From positions 162,947,579 to 163,011,578 of the forward strand of contig CM060926.1 of the NCBI GenBank assembly GCA_030737875.1: a stretch of 64,000 nucleotides of DNA. The letters run 5' to 3'. Source of the stretch: Allium sativum. Lineage: Eukaryota > Streptophyta > Magnoliopsida > Asparagales > Amaryllidaceae. How positions within the stretch are numbered: position 1 is the first letter of the stretch; each line of letters starts with the position of its first letter. The notes under the pieces were generated by a model that was not told the DNA's origin, searched no databases, and saw only the letters and a program-made list of their open reading frames with translations. The translations under genes were made by a program, and so were the position numbers. Below, one piece after another: positions 1 to 12,529 of this stretch.

Positions 1-2103
1 GGATAGAAATAGAGGGGGTCAGACATAAAGTCTGGTGAGTATGATAATTCTAACAATACTATTATCAAAATAACTGGGCTAAGGCATAAGCTGGAAGACA
101 AGTAAAAGTCTATGAACTCTTAGGAAGATAAAGATAGCGTTTAAGATAACGTTAAAGATAACGGTAAAGGCACACCTAATTACTAACGAATGATTACTAC
201 ACTGCACCACACCAGTCACCCTATTGTTTGATCCCACTTGCTTCACACAGAAACTTTATAAATAGCCTTACGTACCACTAGCTGACTACATAGGTGCCGT
301 CTGCCCCTATCTCCACTAGGTGTACCCCACTACCCACTTTCGATCGGCTCCCTACTCGTAGATACCCGTGCTGGCTCCACAGTGGGGTGTATCACTCCCC
401 TAAAGTGGAAACCCATTACAACTTGAGAATATATGGCTTATACCTACACGATGCAACAACGTCTTACCTACTAGCCCGGGTCCACACACGCATACGAAAC
501 CCGTTGGACTTGCGTTGCCACCGCTCCCCGTTTTGGCCTCTTACAGTCAAACCCAGCATGCGTGTCCCGTCCTCGACTTGGGTCGAGCCCACAAAGATAC
601 GTTTGGGATACTGGTCGAAATGGGCCCCCACAAGCTACCCACCTAAGCTTGTCACTAGTATATCCCACTTAACCCTCTTAGTCATGTTCATTTACATGTG
701 TGTTTGGTTAAGTCTTACTAATCGTATTTCACATGCCACTAAGGGCACTCCCTAGATTCCTCATGCCACCCAAGGCACCTACTTAACCCCCATGTCCCAC
801 CTTACATGTTTATCTGGTTAAGTATTTCTTAATTCATTCAGGCCATAACCTCATAAAGACCTCTCACATTAGACTGTCATTTATGGCAGCTGGATTTGCC
901 GGGCGGGTCCGGGCAGTCTTACACCATAAAAGAGTCTATCCTCGTGTCTTTACAACCGTTATGCTTTAGTTTAGGCCTAGGACCTCTCACATTGGGCTGA
1001 CATTTGTGACCACTGGATTTGCCGGGCGGGTCTGGGCAGGTTTACATCACAAACGAGTCCAACCTCGTGTCCTAAGCATTGATTAACACTTAAAATCTTT
1101 TACCCCAGTTTTAATAATTCCCTATTCAAATTATTAATTAAGTCAACCTTTAATGATGTCCATAATTGACTCAATTATGGCCATCCACTTATGGCATGCA
1201 AAATCATATCAATTGCACCCCAACTTTTTAATATTAAATCCTTAATATTACCCCTACCCCACATTTATACGTTCGCTCATTCAACGCATAATATAGGCTA
1301 GACTTGTATAGTCTAGCACCTAGCACAAAGATAAATTATCTCAACATATAGACAATTAAAATAAATCTAATCATAATAGGGGTGAAACTTGCATAAACTA
1401 CACATGTTAAGGATCAAAAGGTGTCAACTTGTTAAATGTCTCAATTTACATGATATGATCATAGCCCAAATCTATACATAAACATGCATATGTGGTTTTT
1501 AGGCAACATAAAGATGGTGTGAACTAGCATAGGATATCACATATGTCATAGCATAATTCTAGATGTCATAATAGATGTCTTGGTATATGTTCATAACTTT
1601 TCTAACCAATCTAACTTGCATATGTGACTTGTCATATAGATCGACATAACCCAAACATGATGATTTAATTAATATGAACTAACTAGCATAGATGGTAACA
1701 TCATGGCCTTTTTAACATGTATGATTCGTCACAACTTAGCATAGAAACTTTCAACATACATAACATCATCATAGCATGATTTACAACATATAAGATATCA
1801 TCATCACATAACATTGGATTTACAATATACATGATAGCAAAAGGGGTTTACAACAACATATATGATAATTCACATCATCTACTCATAATCCATTCATAAC
1901 TCAACCTAATTAAAATGATAATAATCTTGTTAATATCATCATACTCACAATTTAGAGAAGAAAGGAGAGAGTTTTGCTTTGCTTTAGGGTTGAGAGAATT
2001 AAAATTGAATTTGCTTTTCTTCTTTCTTAGTTGGCGGCGGCTCCATTGATTTCCATGGCGACGGTAACTATTCTATTTTAATTAGGTTTAGGGTTAGCAT
2101 TAT

Positions 2104-2117
2104 GATGTATTTATAGG
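2104..2117 (-). promoter_or_regulatory. TATA box of S-family LTR
   Basis: On the minus strand the site reads CCTATAAATACATC, about 370 bp inside the LTR start at 2488. A TATA-like element occupies a comparable place in the other two S units (11614-11624 and 15083-15092), downstream of GTCGAC motifs. Transcription would run leftward. The role is inferred from position and recurrence. Confidence 0.55.
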
Positions 2118-2238
2118 TGTAGGAAGTTATTTAGGACCATTAGATTAACCCTGAACCATGAGAACCAATCAAATGCAAAATCTGCATTTGAGCGAATCGG
2201 CCCACGGGTTGACAGCCAAACACCCTGGATTAACCCCT

Positions 2239-2266
2239 AGTCGACCCAGCGATGCTTGGGTCGACC
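2239..2266. repeat. GTCGAC motifs in S LTR
   Basis: Two GTCGAC palindromes lie within 30 bp, upstream (on the minus strand) of the TATA box. Denser clusters occupy the same place in the other two S units. Confidence 0.6.
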
Positions 2267-2347
2267 TCAAAAATGGGCCTGTTCGGTTATTCCCCCTCCC
2301 AATTCGCTGTTTTGAACTTTTTCGCATATTTATTTATTTAATTTTTA

Positions 2348-2357
<10 letters not shown>

Positions 2358-2380
<23 letters not shown>

Positions 2381-2394
2381 CAATATATATATAT
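2358..2394. repeat. TA microsatellite
   Basis: An (AT)n run broken once, inside the S LTR. Comparable TA runs occur at 15989-16028 and 50506-50540 in G LTRs. Confidence 0.9.
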
Positions 2395-2488
2395 TTCTCT
2401 GCGCAACCCATTTCACTTAATTCTTTTCAAAAAATTAAGTATACTTTAATTCGTGAATTTTAATGTTATAAAATTACGGGGTGTTACA

Positions 2489-5400
2489 GGTTGACAGACT
2501 ATTGTAAGCGTTATATATTTATATTTAATGCTTATACAGTGTAGAACGCACTCTGGTTGATGGTTGATTGTTTATCATGGCTGTTGTATACATGTGTTGT
2601 ATGAAATCCATATAATTACATTATATGGTGATTGACTATGTCTAATTCAAGTTCAAAAAGAAGTAATATTTTAAAAATAACAAATATTTTAAATAAGGAA
2701 TATTTTGAAATAATATTCAGTAAAGGATTAAAATATTGAAATACCTGAAGCCGTATTGATTAGAGTTGCGCCATTTTGACGCGAATGATATTTATATCGA
2801 TTTTATTCATTTTTATAATGAATATCGAAAAGGAAAAGATTTCAAAATCCGAAATTTTGAAAATATTATCATTAAAATATTTTAACAATAAAGATTATTC
2901 AATTTTGATTTAAAATTGAAGTAAAAGTGGGAATCGTTTTAAAATGAATTTATAAAATATGCTTGAACGAATATATATTATATATATATATTAATCGTTT
3001 GAATAGAACACGCCACGGCAGTTCGCGAATTTCGATCATTGACTTCGAATTAATGTTACGGGAGATCCGACCGTCTGATTCTCCTTAATCCGAAACCGTT
3101 GGGTTCCTATCGAAAAGATCTTTCCAACGAATATGAGAAATCTGAAATCTAACAGTTGGATTTGGAATTATGTCCAAATCAAATTTGGAAAAGGTCGATG
3201 TAAGTGCAGTTTGATGACCGTTTATGGAAATCGACTGTAAGATCCTTAATAAAATTATTAAAAATATTAATAGTTTGTGTAAAATCATAATAAATGATTT
3301 GGGAAGAATTGAGATGAAAAACTCAATATTTGAAAAGATAAAAGTAGATGTTATCGAATTGAACTAGTCATTAACTAGAATTATAATCCAATTATTTTTA
3401 AATAAATAAAGGGGATTAAGAATGGGTTTTAAAATATCCAGAATTTCCAATATATGAATTGGAATAGATTTGAAAGGAAATCATCTTCGAAATATTTCGA
3501 CATTGGATTTCGTGATTATATGGGTATTGTTATGGAAATTTGGAAGATATATTTTATATCATTATTTCCAATACAATATTCGTTGGTTTCAAAATTCGAT
3601 ATTGAATATATGCCGATATAATTTCTATTCAGAGCCTTATATTTAATATCGAATTAGATTTTTGGTTTTTCGTGAACGGTGTCTTCACTAACACTGTTTT
3701 TAAATCCAATGGAGTTAAGAAAATTAAAAACTGACTGGAGATTAGTCAAGTTGAATGGTTTCCTGGGTATTGATCTGATGTTGGTTTCGGCCTTCGGGAT
3801 TAATACTTAGGGAATTGTTCTCTTCCTAATTTACGGTTAGAGATTAATGGAATGTGATTTTGAGTTTATCGTGAGTCGTGTTTTAAAGGACATTAGCTCT
3901 TTAACCCGGTTAAAGATAAGATTAATTTCTTAACTTTGAAAAGTCATTAAGTAATGATTTTTGAGATTAAAGCTAAATTAAAGTTTTAATGAATCTTTAA
4001 TTAGATTGAAATGATCGAGAATGGAGTGTCACCGGTTTTGCTCCAAAGCGATAGTTAAATCTTTAATAATATTTGAACATGAAAGGGTAATTAAATTTAC
4101 CGATAACACCGTGGTGTTAGATATGAATTATTACCAGTTTTTCTACATGGGATGAATAGGTTGGGATTGGGAAATTAAATAAAGAATTACTTCGGTAAGG
4201 CTCGCTAATCTCGACTAGTTTGGAAAACCATAATATGGTTTGAAATGATATCTAAAGGAAGATTAAAGAATGAATTTCAAAGAATTTATCTTTGATAAAA
4301 TAAATGGGAATCTTTCCCAAAGAATAAGAATATTTGAATAAAAGAATATTCTGGATTGGAACGAGGCGTATGGTGTGTTTGTGTAACACTTGTTTATTAT
4401 ATACGCGAGTTATTCGGAAAGGTCGGGTTTATACCCATTCTGAATAACTGATTCGACGATAAGACGGCGATGAGGACAGTGGTTGAAGACCAGAGGTCTT
4501 CACATCGTTTGGATAATTACTGATGATCTTGATTGGGCTGTACACCTGAGATGAGGGTATCGATTGGTGATCGTCCAGACGTACTTGGAGATCGATGGAT
4601 ATGTGAGGAATAAGGTTCCTCTGGTTTCTTTCAGACCTAGAACAAAATTGTAAATGGACTATGTGTCTAACATTGGATTTCATTCTGTGTGATTGAGTGG
4701 TATCGGTTGCATAGTGTGAATTGCCTGTGTAGCATGCTGAGATGCAAATGATCAAGGCTTGTGTTGAAAAGCAGAGTCTTGTGGTTGATGATCAAAGCAC
4801 AACTTTAAAATAGCGTAGCTTTGTGTATGGCGTTAACTCGCGAGCCTCACACCGCAGTGTGAATCAGAAACGGGAGAGGACATTAGGGAGGATATGCTTT
4901 TCTTTCTAGCTAGAAGTGGTGTCAGTGTTTTTACACAGTCTGGCATTTACTTATGTGGATGATGGATTTTGAGGCGCCTCTGTTAGATCGGACGATCCAG
5001 GTCCGATGGAGTCATTTGGCTTACTTACGCCCCATAGGGCGGGGAAACGCATGTTCAGGAATTTATACATAATTCACATCTTGCACTTCATGTGAACCAA
5101 CCTTGACGATCCTAGGGTCACTCGAGCTTTGATCCTGAGGCTCGGGCTAGAGAGTCTCGAAGCGGTGAGGACTATCTTTTGCATCGGTTCACAGATGGAA
5201 ATCCAACTTCCAATACGTGACTTTGCGGTTTTATTTGTAGTGCCTAGTATGGCGACATAGTGGGATGGGGCACTCATGCCGTCTATGGTTGATACATTTA
5301 TATTTGAAGTTGATTTCTTCACTTATAGTAATAATAAAATATGAAATTCCACGTACCAAGCATTCTTGGCTATTATAAGGTAAAAACCATATCCTCTGGC

Positions 5401-5564
5401 TTGCGTTGCATTGTGTGATGGGACCTGGGTCTTATAATAGCTTCATCTTCTTTATTTTAGCATTGCGCTGTTGGTTATATGCACTGGTATTCTTGGGAGG
5501 AAACCCGTTCCGTGTTATACGGCGTGGTCCCTTGATTTACCTAACTTTTAAAATAAAGATTAAT
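2489..5564 (+). mobile_element. G1 5' LTR, segment a
   Basis: This is the 3' half of a giant G-family LTR, collinear with 50033-53113 of the G1 3' LTR. It includes the GC-rich block near 3009, the palindrome GAGGCGCCTC at 4971-4980 and the block ending in AAACCCGTTCCGTG. It is cut on the left by the S unit and on the right by G2. The open frames inside are not genes: they are interrupted or shifted in the other G copies. The LTR continues at 25960 and 45876 after nested insertions. Confidence 0.85.
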
Positions 5565-5576
5565 GCACTGGTATTC
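5565..5576 (+). other. Filler DNA at the 5' junction of G2
   Basis: The 12-bp stretch gcactggtattc belongs neither to G1 nor to G2 at this position. With its neighbours it repeats 16 bp found about 85 bp upstream at 5479-5494. The first roughly 102 bp expected of the G2 LTR are missing. The structure fits a templated end-joining scar. Confidence 0.6.
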
Positions 5577-6354
5577 TTTATTTTCGACAGAGTTAAAATG
5601 AATAAATTTATTTTAATTATATAACGAGCCAGAAATGGCGCGGCAGTTCGAAAATTCGATTTCGAATTTCAAATGAATATACAGAATTCAATATAAGTCG
5701 GAATTGGACGAAACAAGAAATATTTGAATCTGTTTGATTATATCTTTCTAATGGATGTACGAAACTGAGATTTAGTTTTATAAATTGAGAGATATGTCCA
5801 GTTTAAAATTCAGAAAAGTCGCTGTGGAATTTATATATATTTTAATATATATAAAGGCCCTTAGAAATGGAAATTTTGCAAACGACCTCGGTTTTTGACG
5901 AAACCATTTTTGTTGGATCCGAGATGTCGAGTTATTGCTAGGTTCCAAAATTCATAATTTTGTGAATCAATATGTGAGCGTGGAAAAGGAAAACGTGTTT
6001 TGTCAGTTTCAGTCAAATTTGATCTACCAGAAAATGGCCATTTTTCAAACTGTCTAAGAATTCGACGAAATCAGTTTTGTTAGGACCGTATCGTCAATAC
6101 GAAGCTAGAAATAATTTTTCTGGAATTTTTAGAGTCTGTATGTGGCCCCGGTAAATTGAAATGTACGTTTAAAATTCAATATAATGATTTATATTTAATT
6201 TTGATGAAAACTGATTGTAACAGTCGAATTGGCCTACGAAACATATCCCATTGGATTCGGAATATGGGTATTTAGCTAGGGGCGACAGTCGTTGGGTCCA
6301 GTTTTGAGTTCATATTCGAAAGTACATATTTTGAAATTAAAATATAATAAAATA

Positions 6355-6366
6355 ATATATAAATTC
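6355..6366 (+). promoter_or_regulatory. TATA box of G2 5' LTR
   Basis: ATATATAAATTC sits directly before a CT-rich leader. The same arrangement is at 20849-20860 in the 3' LTR. It would place the transcript start about 0.9 kb into the LTR, leaving a very long R region of roughly 5 kb. Inference from sequence only. Confidence 0.6.
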
Positions 6367-6722
6367 TCCCCCAACCTCTCTCTCTCAGTCAACGCCATCT
6401 CTCCCTCTCTCTCTTCGTTCTTCTCGTCGAATAGAAATAAAGAAGAAGAAAAAAGGCGAATGACCCGCCGCCGTCGCCCAGGAGTGCGCCACCGCGCCGG
6501 AGATCGCAGCGCCCCCCCTCCGACAGCAACGGCCACCTCCCTCCTTCCCCGTCCATCTCCCTCTCTCCCCATCCCCAATTTGCGAACCCTAGCCCCAAAT
6601 TAAAGCCACCTCAACCACTGTTAGCCTAACCCCGCCAGCCGCACCTCCGTGGGCCACCCCCGAGCCCTACGCCACCATCCATCACTTCAGCCCCTCTCCT
6701 CCTTCTTCATACAGAGAAAAAA
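6367..6722 (+). other. CT/GC-rich leader (candidate exon 1) of G2
   Basis: A strongly GC-rich island within AT-rich LTR. It begins with CTCTCT runs, contains CCGCCGCCGTCGCCC and a phrase like plant 5' UTRs (GCGAACCCTAGCCCC), and stops where T-rich sequence begins. The 3' LTR copy ends at a donor-like GTGAGT (21223), but this copy has GTCAGT at 6723, which would weaken splicing. Short open frames of 60-100 codons on both strands are low-complexity and not supported as protein. Confidence 0.5.
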
Positions 6723-6879
6723 GTCAGTTTTCCCTCTTTTTTTTAGTTTTATTTCTGATTTTATTTTAAGTAAAAAATATAGTTTTAAACCAGTTTTATA
6801 TAATGTAAGTACATTGTTAGGAAACTAATTATAGAAAGTTAGATTTTTAATTAAGGAGGCTTGATCTTTAATTTGGAAA

Positions 6880-7600
6880 ATGATATGATTTTCACTACGA
6901 TAAAGATACGAAATTTTCAGTTTTTATCGAAAAAAATTATATAAAGACTTAATTTTTAATTTATATAAAGACTTTATTTTAAAATTATATAAAGACTCGG
7001 TTTTAAAATTATATAAAGACTTGATTTTATTCATATACGTTGCATAGAATGGAGTGATTTTTAAAACATAGAAAAGTTAAGATTTTTATACATGAAAAGA
7101 AAATATGATTTTTAAAACATATAAAGCTATGATTTTTAGAGAGGAAAATATGAGATTTTTAAATTATAAAAACATGATTTTTATGTACATGAAAGTAGCT
7201 AAAAAGATTTGATTTTATTCATATGAACAACGTAAAAAGAAATGATTTTTATTTATTCATTAGCATTAAAAAGAAAAGATTTTTAATGATAACAAAGATT
7301 AGTTTTTTTACTTATGTAAAGAATAGATTTTGAGATAAGAAAAGATTTGATCTTTATCCTAGTAAAGATATGGTTTTATCCATAAAAAAGTATGATTTTC
7401 ATATCTGTAAAGGTGATATAAAAATTTGATTTTTATAATGCAAACACCAACATAAAAATAAGATCTTGTTGAGAAAACTAATTTATAAGAATGTGATTTT
7501 TATAAATATAGTAGCGGCATAAAAATATGATTTATATATATAAAAATGAATAATAAAAATGTGATTTTTACTATGAACAGAGTGAAATAGATTGCGATGG
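6880..7600 (+). repeat. Degenerate AAAATATGATTTTTAT array
   Basis: Dozens of irregularly spaced near-palindromic units of the type AAAA(T/A)ATGATTTTTAT, 20-35 bp apart. Matching arrays lie at the same LTR position at 21370-22080, 27530-28110, 40690-41290 and 48500-49360. The AU-rich, T-biased composition directly after the leader donor is that of a plant intron. No gene is present. Confidence 0.75.
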
Positions 7601-7667
7601 AACTGACGGTAATCAAAACAAAATCCGAACTGTTCAGAAATAAACGATGGCGGAGTGGAACCCCAAG

Positions 7668-7770
7668 GTGAGAAATTCTCACTTTAATTTATTTCTAGTT
7701 AAAATATATACTAGGATGCTGACTGTGCTTAGCAGCACCCGACACCCGTCGTCCACAGACCATGGACGAC
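7668..7770 (+). other. Chain of three hairpins in G2 5' LTR
   Basis: First hairpin 7668-7682: arms GTGAGAA / TTCTCAC with a 1-nt loop, overlapping a donor-like AG|GTGAG. Second, 7724-7738: arms around TAGC (GTGCT / AGCAC). Third, 7748-7770: arms GTCGTCCA / TGGACGAC with a 7-nt loop. All three recur in the 3' LTR at 22175-22277 and, with changes, in the other G copies. Confidence 0.7.
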
Positions 7771-9539
7771 TTGTTTGCTTGTTTGTGTTGATTGGTTTAT
7801 TTGTTTGAATATTGGTTTGGGGTGTGAAATTAATTGATATACTTTGGTTTGAGAAATGAAATCGAATTAATTAGAATTGGTATGTGTATGGCACGGGCAA
7901 TTGGTAGATTGGGGATAAGGCTAGACGTAATCCTGGACCTAGTATCGCGCCGTTACGCCGCCGAAATTTTCTAAAATATGTTAGAAAAATATAAATATAC
8001 ACGTGTTGTATGGAATCCATTATAACACCCCATGTCTGTTAGTGTCACTCACAAAGGGAATGCACTAAGTTCTGTGGAGCATTTAGGGTAAAAGATGCAG
8101 ATAAATTACAAGATAGACAAAAATTAAACAGTGGAAAATAAAACTTTGCTTTATTGATAAATAGTTTGTACAATGATTTCTTTACAATATCAGAGTATCA
8201 TCTGTCTTTCAAAATAAAGAAGCATGAAAATACATCTATATTCCCCAAATTTAGTAAGAGCCAGCCATAGCATCTGAAAAGAGAATCCAAGCAAACTTCG
8301 ACAAATCTTCAAGCTGGGAAAGGGTGACATTCCAACTTAATCTGAGCTATACTATTCCCTCCTCTACTACCTAGGGGGGGGGGAACGGAAGAAAAGAAGA
8401 TGAAAGAAAAACAGAGTCAGACATAAAGCCTGAGTAAGTTCAGTAACTTCTAGCATGTGAACATGAAAAAAAAAACCGACATGAATTAACTGAATACAAG
8501 ATTACACCATGACGATAGGGTCAACAAGATTAGACAAGGTAATCACAAGATATGCTAAGATAAGACTAACTGGATATGCTTTAATACTTTCGCCGCTGCG
8601 CTATTTCCTTGTTATACTATATCCCTGCACCACCTAACTAGTGTCCCAACTAGTAACGATAACGTGATCCCAATCCCTGTATTTTCCATTGCCGTCTGGA
8701 ATACATTCATTAAAGTAATTAGGTTATGATATAAGTCTGAGTGAGCCCTATAACCTTAACAATACAATCATTAAAGTAATTAGGTTATGATATAAACCTG
8801 GTACGGTACGCCTGGGGATAAATGACTACACTAAGCAGCCAACTAGACTTAGGATAAACTAAGATAACGGTAAGGACGCGCCTATCCACCTAAGGATAAA
8901 TACTACACTGCACCACCCCACCCAAGGGTAATTCCTACACTGCACCACACCAGATCCACCCACCCAAGGGTAATTCCTACTTAAAGGTTGATCCCACTAA
9001 GTGTACTTAGTAATTTTTAATAGTAGTTTCGTGTACCCCTAGCTGACTACATAGGTGCCGTCTGCCCCTATCTCCACTAGGTGTACCCACAACTTAGTAA
9101 TTTTAATAGTAGTCTCTTGTACCCCTAGCTGACTACATAGGTGCCGTCTGCCCCTATCTCCACTAGGTGTACCTGCTACTTCCCAAGCGATCGGCTCCCT
9201 ACCGTAGATACCCGTGCTGGCCACACAGTGCGGTGTATCACTCCCCAAAGTGGCAACCCGATAATATCAATGGTGCACGACTTATATCTACACGATGCAA
9301 CAACGTCTTACCTACCAGCCCGGGTCCACACACGCATATGAAACCCGTTGGACTCGCGTTGCCACCGCTACCCCGTTTTGGCCTCTTATAGTCAAGCCCA
9401 GTACGCGTGTCCCGTCCTCGACATGGGTCGAGCCCAATAAGATACATATGGGTTACTGGTTGAAATGGGCCCCCACAAGCTACTACTTAAGCTTGTCATT
9501 TTATCTAGTGCATCCCACTTAACCCCTTTTTCATAATCA

Positions 9540-10040
9540 TGCCCACTTACATGTTAAGGTTTGGTTAAGTCATCTAATCATATTTCAATTGCCACTCAAG
9601 GCACCCACTAGATTTCTACATGCCACCCAAGGCACCCACTTGATTTCCACATGCCACCCAAGGCACCCACTTAACCCTTTAATCATGTTTAGTTACATGT
9701 TCCTCTTTGGTTAAGTATTTTAGTCGTATTCTCTATTGCCACCCAAGGCAACCCACTAGATTTTTCCACATGCCACCCAAGGCACCCACTTAACCCTTTA
9801 ATCATGTTTAATTACGTGTTCCACTTTGGTTAAGTATTTTAATCTTATCTTCCATTGCCACCCAAGGCAACCACTTGATTTTCCCCATGCCACCCAAGGC
9901 ACTTACTTAACCCTTTAATCATGTTTAATTACATGTTCCACTTTGGTTAAGTATTCTAATCGTATTTTCTATTGCCACCCAAGGCAACCACTAGATTTTT
10001 CCACATGCCACCCAAGGCACCCACTTAACCCCTCATGTCC
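9540..10040 (-). repeat. ~118-bp tandem repeats in S LTR
   Basis: Three to four copies of a ~118-bp unit containing CACCCAAGGCACCCACTTAA and a stretch with ATCATGTTTAATTACATG. Copies start near 9655, 9773 and 9892. Confidence 0.8.
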
Positions 10041-10929
10041 CTCTACATGCTAATATGGTTAAGTGTTTCTTAATTGATTAAGAACGTAACCGTTGTAAAG
10101 ACCTCTCACATTAGACTATCTTTTATGGCAGCTGGACTTGCCGGTCGGGTCCGGGCAGCCTTACGCCATAACCGAGTCTAACCTCGTGTCTATACACTTG
10201 TCACGTATTTAGTTTGTGCCTAAGACCTCTCACATTGGGCCAATCATTTGTAGCCGCTGGATTTGCCGGTCAGTTCCGGGCAGTCTTACGCTACAAAAGG
10301 GGCCAACCTCGTGTCTTAGTCGATTAATTACACCTAATTAATCACCTCCATATTTCGAATTAATTTTCCATAATTAATTCCAATTTTAACGATGTACATA
10401 ATTGACTCAATTATGTCCACCCACATTATGGTATGCATAATCATAACTATTTCACACCATTTCATTAACATGTATATTAACCCCATCGTTCCCCACGTAA
10501 TTCGCTAACATGACATAAAAGGGAAGATTCATTACAAATACAATGGGTTCAACTTGCATAACATTAGCATCAACATGGGTTTAAAGGTGTCAACATGCAT
10601 ATAGCATCAACCCAACTAGCATAAATAATCAACCCAAACTTGCATGAATCACATATGTCATAAAGAGGTTAACTTGCATAAGTTATTTATGTCATACAAA
10701 GGGGTAAACTTGCATGTGTATGTACGACATACAGAGGGGTTAACTTGCATATGTATGCATATCATACTAAGGTGTAAACTTGCACATGTTACTTGCATAT
10801 AATCAAACACCAAACTTGCATAACATGTCATATATGAACTTGCATATAATCATACACCAAACTTGCATAACATATCGTGTATGAACTAGCATATAATCAT
10901 ACACCAAACTTGCATATCATGGTGTCATA

Positions 10930-11350
10930 ATAGATCAATGTTTCTCATATGACTTGCATATCTTGCATAACATCATAAACACATAGCATATGACTTGCAT
11001 AACTTGCATAACACCACAAACACATAGCATATGACTTGTATAACATCATAATCACATAACATATGACTTGCATAACTTGCATAACATCATAAACACATAA
11101 CATATGACTTGCATAACTTGCATAACATCATGATCACATAGCATATGACTTGCATAACTTGCATAACATCATGATCACATAGCATATGACTTGCATAACT
11201 TGCATAACATCATGATCACATAGCATATGACTTGCATAACTTGCATAACATCACAAACACATAGCATATAGCTTGCATAACATGCATAACATCATTAACA
11301 CATAGCATATAACTTGCATAACATGCATAATGTCATTAACACATAGCATA
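10930..11350 (-). repeat. 41-bp tandem array in S LTR
   Basis: About nine or ten copies of a 41-bp unit containing CACATAGCATATGACTTGCA and a second TTGCATAAC; the central copies (11120-11260) are almost identical. Flanking sequence from 10560 has looser versions of the same words, which suggests expansion from a degenerate ancestor. Confidence 0.85.
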
Positions 11351-11613
11351 TAACTTGCATTGATCCACATTCATAGCCATAACCACATTATATCCTATCA
11401 TAATCATTTCAACAATTGGTCATTAAGGCTATAGAAAACTCACAACTTGTTGATTAGCACTCCTAAGAAGAAGATTAAGTTGCTAGAGTTGATTAGAGAT
11501 TGGTTTGAGAAGCTATCTTCCTCTTTAGATTGATGGAGGCTCCTTCAAGTTGCATTTTGACGGCATAACGGTGTTGTAGCTATTTTTAGTATGAATTAGG
11601 GTAGTCTTAGGGT

Positions 11614-11624
11614 GTATTTATAGA
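11614..11624 (-). promoter_or_regulatory. TATA box of S LTR
   Basis: On the minus strand CTATAAATACA, about 465 bp into the LTR and downstream of the GTCGAC cluster. A matching element is in the unit at 1-2488. Confidence 0.6.
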
Positions 11625-11744
11625 TTAGTTAGGTGTTTTAGGCCCTTAGATTAACCCTAAATCAGATTAGAGCCGTCAGATCACGTCCTAGCCACCAAAA
11701 CACAGCCCAAAAGCCATACTGATGCACCCAGGTCACCTGGGCTC

Positions 11745-11830
11745 GACCAGGGAGGTCGACCCCCAGGTCGACCCTAGGGTCGACTCCCCAGTCGACCTGG
11801 GGGGGGCAGGTCAACTCCCCAGTCGACCCC
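11745..11830. repeat. GTCGAC cluster upstream of S promoter
   Basis: Several GTCGAC or one-off copies within 90 bp, alternating with C and G runs (CCCAGGTCGACC type). Sister clusters are at 15175-15260 and 2239-2266. Arms such as GGTCGACC can self-pair. Confidence 0.75.
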
Positions 11831-12529
11831 CTGGGTCTGGCGGGAATTTTCCCGCCACTTCTGAAATGTTTGAATTTTTATATTTAAATCTGTTTTGAAT
11901 TTCTGAAAACTTCTTTGGGCCTTATCTGGGTCATACGGACTACGTTTTTCGAAAACTCGGACTCTATTTCGTGTATTTTTCCGAGACGAACGCAATGGCA
12001 TAGCCCGTTTCCCCTGATTCAGATTTTAAAATTTAATTCTGCCCTGTTTTATATTATAACAAATTATTCAACATACGGGGTGTTACATGGTCTTTAGGAG
12101 TTCTCCTCCTTTTCGCTTCACGTATCTCGATTGACTCAAGATGGATGGTAGACGACGAGTTGCTATCACAGGGCTACCGCCTTCTCGCCGAATCACGTTG
12201 GTCCATCCTGGTCTTTAGGTTGCCATGTATTGCAACCAAGGCATACTCCTGGTTCTTCTACGCAGACCTTAACCTCTGTGAGCCCAGGAGAATCATCTGC
12301 AACCTCACAGAGGGATACCAAGAGTACCCTCACGTCCCCTCGAAGCCTCGGGCTTCGTAACCCAATTCGTTGGAGCCTTATTTTTACTCAGACGGACATT
12401 CGCTCCTTCCCGTGTTATACTAAGAATTACTACTTAGATTTACTAACTAAGATTTACCACTTAGTTTCCAGAATCATTGTTTTCTTAACTAAGGTATACT
12501 ACTTAGTTCCCTTTCCCGTCAATTTGGAT

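Larger units (their letters stand above)
1..2488 (-). mobile_element. S-family LTR-like unit, left part outside window
   Basis: On the minus strand this starts TGTAACACCCC at 2488 and runs off the left edge of the window. It interrupts the 5' LTR of G1: the flank at 2489 continues exactly as the undisturbed G1 3' LTR does near 50033. Blocks around 294-560 (a motif containing GTGCCGTCTGCCCC) and around 870-1060 recur in the unit at 8021-12087, which places it in the same family. No coding region is credible; the open frame at 294-755 is not conserved as protein in the sister copy. The expected 5-bp target duplication (GGTTG at 2489-2493) has its partner outside the window. Whether this is a solo LTR or part of a full element cannot be decided here. 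Confidence 0.75.
8021..12087 (-). repeat. S-family LTR, complete unit
   Basis: Read on the minus strand it runs from TGTAACACCCCG at 12087 to GGGGTGTTATA at 8021 (about 4.07 kb). It has a TATA box early and an AATAAAG-type poly(A) signal near 8150 close to the end, as expected of an LTR. It contains two tandem arrays and no coding sequence. Blocks at 9050-9440 and 10100-10320 are shared with the unit at 1-2488. Confidence 0.75.

Noticed and set aside
294..755. 153-codon open frame at the window start
   Set aside because: It lies in an S-family LTR; the matching part of the sister unit (9141-9522) splits into several frames, so the reading frame is not conserved.
6292..6603. Overlapping GC-rich frames on both strands at 6276-6603 as a gene
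   Set aside because: Low-complexity Arg/Pro/Ser composition from a CT/GC-rich leader; the frame varies between LTR copies. Retained as a candidate non-coding exon instead.
10930..11350. Regular repeats resembling a CRISPR array
   Set aside because: Units are contiguous tandem repeats without unique spacers, in a plant LTR.
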